Shown: positions 58,442-64,000 of the stretch, in pieces | Layout: each line of letters starts with the position of its first letter | Position numbering within the stretch: the stretch's first letter is position 1 | Origin: Ailanthus altissimus | Lineage: Eukaryota; Streptophyta; Magnoliopsida; Sapindales; Simaroubaceae | Direction of reading: 5' to 3' | NCBI GenBank assembly: GCA_946807835.1 | Contig: OX327694.1 | Coordinates: forward strand, 3,360,001 to 3,424,000 | DNA length: 64,000 nucleotides | Translations under genes and position numbers: made by a program | Notes under the pieces: generated by a model | Told to the model about the DNA's origin: nothing | Database searches by the model: none | What the model saw: the letters and a program-made list of their open reading frames with translations, nothing else

Positions 58442-61231
58442 TTATGACTTCACATATTCAACTTGCACATCCTTTCTTGCAACACACTCCCTTATATTGT
58501 GGTAGCGAATATCGATGTGTTTACTTCGATTATGGAATACCGGATTCTTGGCTAAGGCAATGGCTGACTTGTTGTCGACACAAACCTTGGTAGGCTCTTC
58601 TTGTATCAAGCCTATCTCCTTCAATAGATTTCTAAGCCAAATTGCATGACAAACGCATGAGGTAGCAGCAACATATTCCGCTTCACAAGTGGACAATGTG
58701 ACAATCGATTGTTTCTTTGACATCTATGTGAAAGTAGTATCTCCTATAAAAAATATGAATCCAGTAGTGCTCCTTCGATTATCTATGTCTCCACCCCAAT
58801 CACTATCGCTATATCCAACAAGCTTGTAATCATTAGAAACTAAATAGAACAAGCCAAAGTCAATTGTACCTTTTAGATAGTGAAGAATTCTCTTTGCGGC
58901 TTTAAAATGGGTGGTTGTTGGAGATTCTATGTAGCGACTAACCAATCCAACTGCGTGAAGAATATTGGGCCTCGTGCAAGTTAGATAGCGTAGACTTCCC
59001 ACCAAACTTTTGAAGAATATTGGATCTTCACTTTCGCCTTCTTCATGTTTGGACATCTTGATTCCGTATTCCGTCGGTGTGCTTATCGGCTTACAATTCT
59101 CCATCTTAAACTTCTTCAGGATCTCCTTTGCATAGCTTTCTTGTGAAATGAAAATTCCATCCTTTTGTTGCTTAACTTCAATGCCAAGGTAGTATGCCAT
59201 GAGTCCCATGTCTGTCATCTCGAATTCTTTTGTCATCACTTCCTTGAATTCATTGAACATGCTTGGGTTGCTTCCGGTGAAGATCAAATCGTCCACGTAG
59301 AGGCACACGATCAAAATATCTCAACCTTTGATCTTGATATATAGAGCGTGCTCGTAGGGACATTTGTTGAAGCCATTCTCTTGGAAGTACTTGTCAATTC
59401 GGCTATTCCATGCCTTTGGTGCTTGTTTTAGCCCGTAAAGAGCCTTCTTCAATTTCAACACCTTGTCTTCGTGGCCTTTGACTTTGTAGCCTGATGGTTG
59501 CTGAATATAGACTTCCTCTTCAAGAACTCCATTTAGGAAGGCAGACTTTGCATCCACCTGCTGTATCTTCCACTTGTTTTGAGCTGCCAAAGAAATGACT
59601 AGTTTAATAGTCTCCAATCGAGCAACAGGAGCAAATACCTCATCATAGTCAATTCCAGCCTTTTGACTATAGCCTTTAGCAACTAGCCTCGCCTTGTGCC
59701 TTTCAATCTCTCCTTTGGCGTTTTGCTTTGTTTTGTACACCCATTTGACACCTATCGCCTTATGTCCTTTAGGAAGTGAGGTGAGTTCCTATGTGTCATT
59801 CTTCTCGATGGCCTTGATTTCTTCGTCCATCGCATCTCTCCACTTCTTCTCTCGTATTGCTTCTTGAAAGCTCACTGGTTCACAATCGACAAATAGACAA
59901 AATAATGTAAGATTATCTTGTCGTTCAGTTACCTCATAGAGATCTCTAAGGCTTCTTGTACGTTGCACAACTCTTTCACTTTAAATCCCACTTGACGATG
60001 ACGAAGGTGATGAGTCTCATTGAGTGGTTGATGTTGGTGAAATGGGTGAAGTTTCAAGCTCTTGTTGAGGTTCTAGTTGCTCCCTCGTTGTCTGCTCATA
60101 TTCTTCAAACTGAGGAAAGAAATTGAAGTTACCTGCATGAGAGTTAAAATCCCATTCTTCTTCTTCGTTGAAGACCACATCTCGACTAATCACAATCTTC
60201 TTATTGTCTGGATTGTACAGCTTGTAGCCCTTCGAATTAGCATCATAGCCGATGAAGATAAAACTCTCGCTTTTATCATCAAGCTTCGTTCTTCTCTCGT
60301 CCAGTACATGAACATGGGCTATACTTCCAAAGATTCTCAGGTGGAAAATGCCAGGCTTTCTTCCACTCCATGCCTCTTGCGGTGTCTTTCCCCATATACT
60401 TCTTGTTGGAGATCAGTTTGACAAGTAGACTGCACACGCTACTGCTTCCGCCCAAAATTCCTTGGGTAGTTTCTTGCTTTTGAGCATGCTTCGTGCCATG
60501 TCGAGGATTATTCTGTTCTTTCTTTCTGCCACGCCATTTTGTTGGGGGGATCTAGGAACCGTCATTGGTTGACGAATTCCATTTGCTTCACAAAACTCTT
60601 GAAACTCCCTAGAAGTAAATTCTCCACCTCGGTCTGATCTCATGGCTTTGATCTTTCTATCGCTTTCTCTCTCCACTGCTGCTTTGAACTTCTTGAAGAC
60701 TTCGAAAACTTCTGACTTCTGTTTCAAGAAATATACCCAGGTTTTTCTTGAAAAATCATCAATGAAGGGAAGAAAATAGTTACTGTTACCGAGAGAGCTT
60801 GGCTTGATCGGTCCACACACATCGGTATGGATGAGCTCAAGTGGTTTCTTGGCTCTTGTCTTTGACTCCTTTGGAAAGCTTTTCCTGAATTGTTTCCCGA
60901 CTAGACACCCTTCACAAAGCTGGTCAGGATGGTTGATGCGAGGTAGTCCCTTCACCATCTCCTTCTTAGATAGTAGCTCTAGACCTCCAAAATTGAGATG
61001 CCTAAATCGAAGATGCCAAAGCCATGATGCATCTTTGTAGCAAGCTTTCAAGCACTTTGCAACATCGTTTTGTATGTTGATCAAGAACATTCTATTCTTT
61101 GACATCGGCACTTTAGCAATGAAGTTATTCTTATCATCTTTTATAGAAAGATTATAATCCTTCATATGAATATCATAACCTTTCTCTAACAGTTGCCCTA
61201 AACTCAAGATGTTACTTTTCATATCGGGCAC
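58442..61231 (-). pseudogene. pol region of copia element 2 (integrase, RT, RNase H)
   Basis: Read on the minus strand. The integrase (61231-60413) has LWHLRFRHLN, LIHTDVCGPI, the aspartate in RSDRGGEF and the glutamate in QQNGVAERKN. Reverse transcriptase is in two pieces (59740-59321 and 59314-58724) with [10 protein letters not shown] and the catalytic YVDDLIFTG, separated by one TGA in frame. RNase H (58723-58442) has the segment TLSTCEAEYVAAT and is separated by one TAG where relatives have tryptophan. A TAA precedes the last part (DQVADIFTKPL). The stretch 60412-59741 still reads as copia but has further stops. Confidence 0.92.
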
Positions 61232-61252
61232 ATAGTAGACATTGAAAATAAA

Positions 61253-62255
61253 CTAATGTCTCCCATCTTTTAAACGGATAAGGATGTTACCTCTCCCTTT
61301 CACTGCTATTGTGGAATCATCTCCAAACGAAACATTTCCGCTTACTGACTCGTCTAGCTCCATGAACATGTCTTTCCTTCCACACATGTGATTGCTTGCA
61401 CCACTGTCAAGATACCAGGAATTTGCTTGGCCACCATCAGTTTCCTTTCGTGCTAGAAGAAGAGTTTCTTTGCCATCTGTCTTCTCCTCTACGTAGTTCG
61501 CCTTCTCCTCAATTTTGTTGTTGGGAGCTCTACATTCTGAAGCATTTTTCATAGAACTTATGACAATTATAACATCGAACTTGAGATTTTTCATACCTTG
61601 AGTTCGGATTGATTCTTCCACGGCCTCGTGTTGAGCTTTCTCCTTTCTCATAGTTGTTGAAATTGTTGTTGTTGTAATTTTAGCCTCGTCCACAACCGCG
61701 ACTTCCACCTCGTCCATGGCCTCTACCTCTGCCTCGACCACATTGGTTTCTATCATTGCATTGGCTTTCATACATATCATTGAGTTGCAGCTTGAGGAGT
61801 TGCTCAGTAAACCCATGCTTCTTCTTATGCTTCTCTTCGTATGCTTGCAATGATCCTTGGAGTTGCTCGATCGTCATTTCTTTCAAGTCTTTAGTTTTTT
61901 TAATCGTCACGACGATGTGCTCAAATTTGGGATCCAACGAACGGAGTATCTTCTCTATTATCCTCACATCTTCTAACTTTTCACCGTTTCTTTTTAATTG
62001 ATTAGAAACAGCTACTACTCTTGAGAAATAATCCGAAATAGACTCAGATACTTTCATGTGTAAGGATTCGAATTCACCTCTTAATGTTTGGAGACAGACC
62101 TTCTTCACTTGCTCGGATCCTTTGTAAGAGGTTTGCAGCTTCTCCCACGCTTCCTTACTAGAGCTTGCACTCGAAATATTTTCAAAGCCATCATCATATA
62201 ATGCTTGATAGATGAGATAGAGAGCCTTTTTGTCTCTCTTTCTTGAATCCTTCAA
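61253..62255 (-). pseudogene. gag and protease of copia element 2
   Basis: The gag frame 62255-61680 includes [20 protein letters not shown] and ends in an [11 protein letters not shown] tail. The following frame (61816-61253) includes a zinc-knuckle remnant that has lost its cysteine spacing and the protease motif WYLDSGASNHMCG. A frameshift lies in the overlap, and a TAG at about 61253 separates the protease from the integrase. Confidence 0.85.
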
Positions 62256-62559
62256 AGTTGTTTTTTGATCTGGTGTAAGAGTAGCAAAAGCAACATCATC
62301 CGCAGGCTTGTTATAGCCTTTCTCTATGATATCTCACACATCTTGTGATTCAAGAAGTGCCTTCATTTTGATACTCTAATTGTCGTAGTTGTTGTTGTTG
62401 AGTGTCGGAACTTGAAATAGTGCCATACCATTTGTCATATCTCTCAATATAATGAGAATTTGCAAATTTTGATTGCACGGATGAATCCGGAACGCTGAAA
62501 AACCTTAGGAGAGACCTGGTCAAAATTTTCAATTTTTCGATCAACGGTCAAAGTCAACC

Positions 62560-62700
62560 TTTACTTGGTCAACGGCCAATGACTTTGACGGCTCAGTCAA
62601 CTCGCTTGGACGGCTCGGTCAACAGGCTTACGGCTCGGTCAACTCGGCTTGGCGGCTCGCTCAATGCTCCAACTCGGCTCAACTCGATGAGTCAACTCAA
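62560..62700 (-). repeat. minisatellite in the leader of copia element 2
   Basis: About six imperfect units near 20 bp, with the core GGCTCGGTCAACTCG on the plus strand, lying between the 5' LTR and gag. The GC content is much above that of the element. Confidence 0.75.
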
Positions 62701-62845
62701 TTCTCTGGCAGCAGTCTTCCGACAGCGCGTGGAGGCGCGTCAGAACTCAGATTGGGGAGATTTTGGTGGCGTCGGATTCCTCTCGTCGAGACCTTCGATT
62801 TGATATGCAATAGTGTATACTTTCAAATTTTCTTTAATACCACTT

Positions 62846-63255
62846 TATTGAAAATGAAACACTCACACAAACAATTTTTATTCAAACTCAAATAAATATT
62901 ATAAGAGCACTCTCACTCAAAAAACAAGATACTACAACTCACTCTTATTAGAGTTTGATTCTTCACTCACTTAGAAGCTCTTAATTTTTCTTGATACCTA
63001 AACTAAAATGAGGAGGGGTATTTATACTACTTAAGAACAATCCTATACCACACAAATAAACTAATTCAAAATTACAATAACCATACACCTTATTTTTCTT
63101 CATTTTTCTCCATCCTTCTAAATTATTTACATGCATAATTACCACACCCTAAAAGATTCTAAGTAGAAGGCTAATAATTTTGGACCTTGATTATGAACTT
63201 AGACTCTAATTTAATTGAGTTTGAATTTGAGCTCCATCAAGTTTATGATCCAACA
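62846..63255 (-). repeat. 5' LTR of copia element 2
   Basis: 410 bp. Compared with the 3' LTR it has scattered substitutions, many of them G-to-A or C-to-T, and small indels. Its inner end has mutated from TGTTGG to TATTGA on the plus strand. Confidence 0.92.
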
Positions 63256-63260
63256 AAACA

Positions 63261-64000
63261 TACTAGACCAAGAGTAACTACCTCAAAGCAGTCCAATCGT
63301 TCCCGGATGAAAGAAGCAAAATTATTTCCATTGCACCAAGTATATTTTGGCCTAGAAAATCCCAAATCCCGAAAGCCACAATAGTCGAGGGCTGCCCCGA
63401 AAATTGGACATCAGATAATGAGCACGAGGAAGGCCTCCATCTTTCTCTGAATTGCTAAGAATTTTATTAAAATTCTCCACGTAGCCACGGAAGGGAAGAT
63501 AATGTATTAAGCCGACGAAGAAGTTTCCAAGCATGACACAGCTGAGAAACATCAGGATTACCATAAAAACCCGTAATCCTCCAAGGATCTTGATTAGGCT
63601 GGACTATGTGAACATCAATGTGCCAGCGAGAATAAGAAACCAATTGAACCGAGATAGAATCTCTCCATAATGATGCCAGTTCGCCACTTCATTCAACTCT
63701 ATTAACAACCAACTTCCCCATAAAACCCAGATTAATCCTCAGGAACTCCATTTGCTGTTGGTACGACATGGTTTTCAACGAAAAAAAGGCATAATGTTTG
63801 TATATGGACACATAGAATACGAAATGTCTGTAAATTGCCAGACCACGGACATTTTAACAAAAGATTCTCATTGTGACTGACAGCCTGCCCATTGAAAGAA
63901 GCCGCCGATGAAGAATTATGAGGAATCTAGTCCGCTTGAGAAACACCATCTTTAACCAAATAAGAAAAGTCATCACTAAATTCAAGCCTATCTACACCCA
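63261..64000 (-). pseudogene. LINE endonuclease region, split from its 3' part by copia element 2
   Basis: On the minus strand, frames with apurinic-endonuclease signatures follow one another: LLWRDS-like and SYSRWHIDVHI segments (about 63650-63590), ITGFYGNPDVSQ, DFNEIL with a mutated residue, EKDGG, and FIRERLDCFE just before the copia insertion. The reading continues on the other side of the insertion with SDHRPIV. Confidence 0.8.

Larger units (their letters stand above)
57926..63255 (-). mobile_element. second Ty1/copia LTR retrotransposon, inserted in the LINE
   Basis: 5330 bp on the minus strand with target duplication AAACA on both sides (57921-57925, 63256-63260). In transcription order: 5' LTR 63255-62846, a primer site close to TGGTATTAAAG, gag, integrase, reverse transcriptase, RNase H, a G-rich polypurine tract (seven G at 58350-58344), 3' LTR 58343-57926. 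Both LTRs end with TGTTGGATC on the coding side. Many single nonsense codons interrupt otherwise well-preserved frames, so it is inactive. Confidence 0.95.
54120..64000 (-). mobile_element. degenerate L1-type LINE, running off the right edge
   Basis: Read on the minus strand from the right edge: endonuclease segments (GFYGNPDVS near 63550, DFNEIL-like and ILSNSEKDGG near 63450, RERLDCF near 63290). Then comes a copia insertion, and SDHRPIVLDI, the endonuclease end, just left of it (about 57870). Next is the reverse transcriptase: INETLI, DFQPISLCNIIYKIISNAL (about 57040-56960), then SFSFLINGEVKGF (about 56680). Beyond it are zinc-ribbon and RNase H-like scraps as far as about 54450. A T run on the plus strand at 54119-54128 may be the poly(A) tail. 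Frameshifts and stops are numerous. The 5' end lies outside the window. Confidence 0.85.

Overview
The window is nuclear DNA of a flowering plant, almost certainly a dicot. It has AT-rich spacers, genes with up to 18 exons and consensus GT-AG introns, land-plant gene families (LysM receptor kinase, CLE peptide) and many plant-type LTR retrotransposons, a LINE and miniature DNA transposons. The sequence alone does not fix the species.

Layout. 1-10 kb: a small cupin gene on the minus strand, with a proposed 5'-UTR intron that contains a complete TRIM retrotransposon. It is divergent from an 18-exon plus-strand gene of the lycopene-cyclase-like FAD oxidoreductase family; every exon joins in frame (588 codons). 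10.6-17.7 kb: a minus-strand gene for a small membrane protein that has become a pseudogene. Its first exon is split by a Ty1/copia element (12524-17488, 5-bp target duplication CTGAG), and two in-frame stops lie in the flanking exon halves. 17.8-27.3 kb: repeat-rich spacer with an 802-bp inverted-repeat transposon, LTR remnants and a purine tract. 27.3-27.6 kb: an intact CLE signalling-peptide gene on the minus strand. 27.6-38 kb: AT-rich spacer with a diverged local duplication and two adjacent sister foldback elements.

38.06-45.27 kb: a complete 12-exon LysM receptor-like kinase of the CERK1/NFR1/LYK3 group (607 aa), including a 5-nt microexon and a kinase YAQ motif. Its longest intron carries two hAT-like non-autonomous elements, one with an internal array of palindromic repeats. 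46-54 kb: local tandem duplication, LTR remnants, and two 2.5-kb repeats facing each other as inverted copies. 54.1-64 kb: a degenerate L1-type LINE on the minus strand that runs off the window. Its endonuclease region is split by a second copia element (57926-63255, target duplication AAACA).

The genes do not form a pathway. The cupin and cyclase-like genes share a short intergenic promoter region, the CLE gene makes a secreted peptide ligand, and the LysM kinase is a surface receptor for chitin-type oligosaccharides. No wholly new system was found. The most unusual structures are the transposon-split pseudogene, the nested LINE/copia, the inverted 2.5-kb repeats and the palindromic array in the receptor intron.
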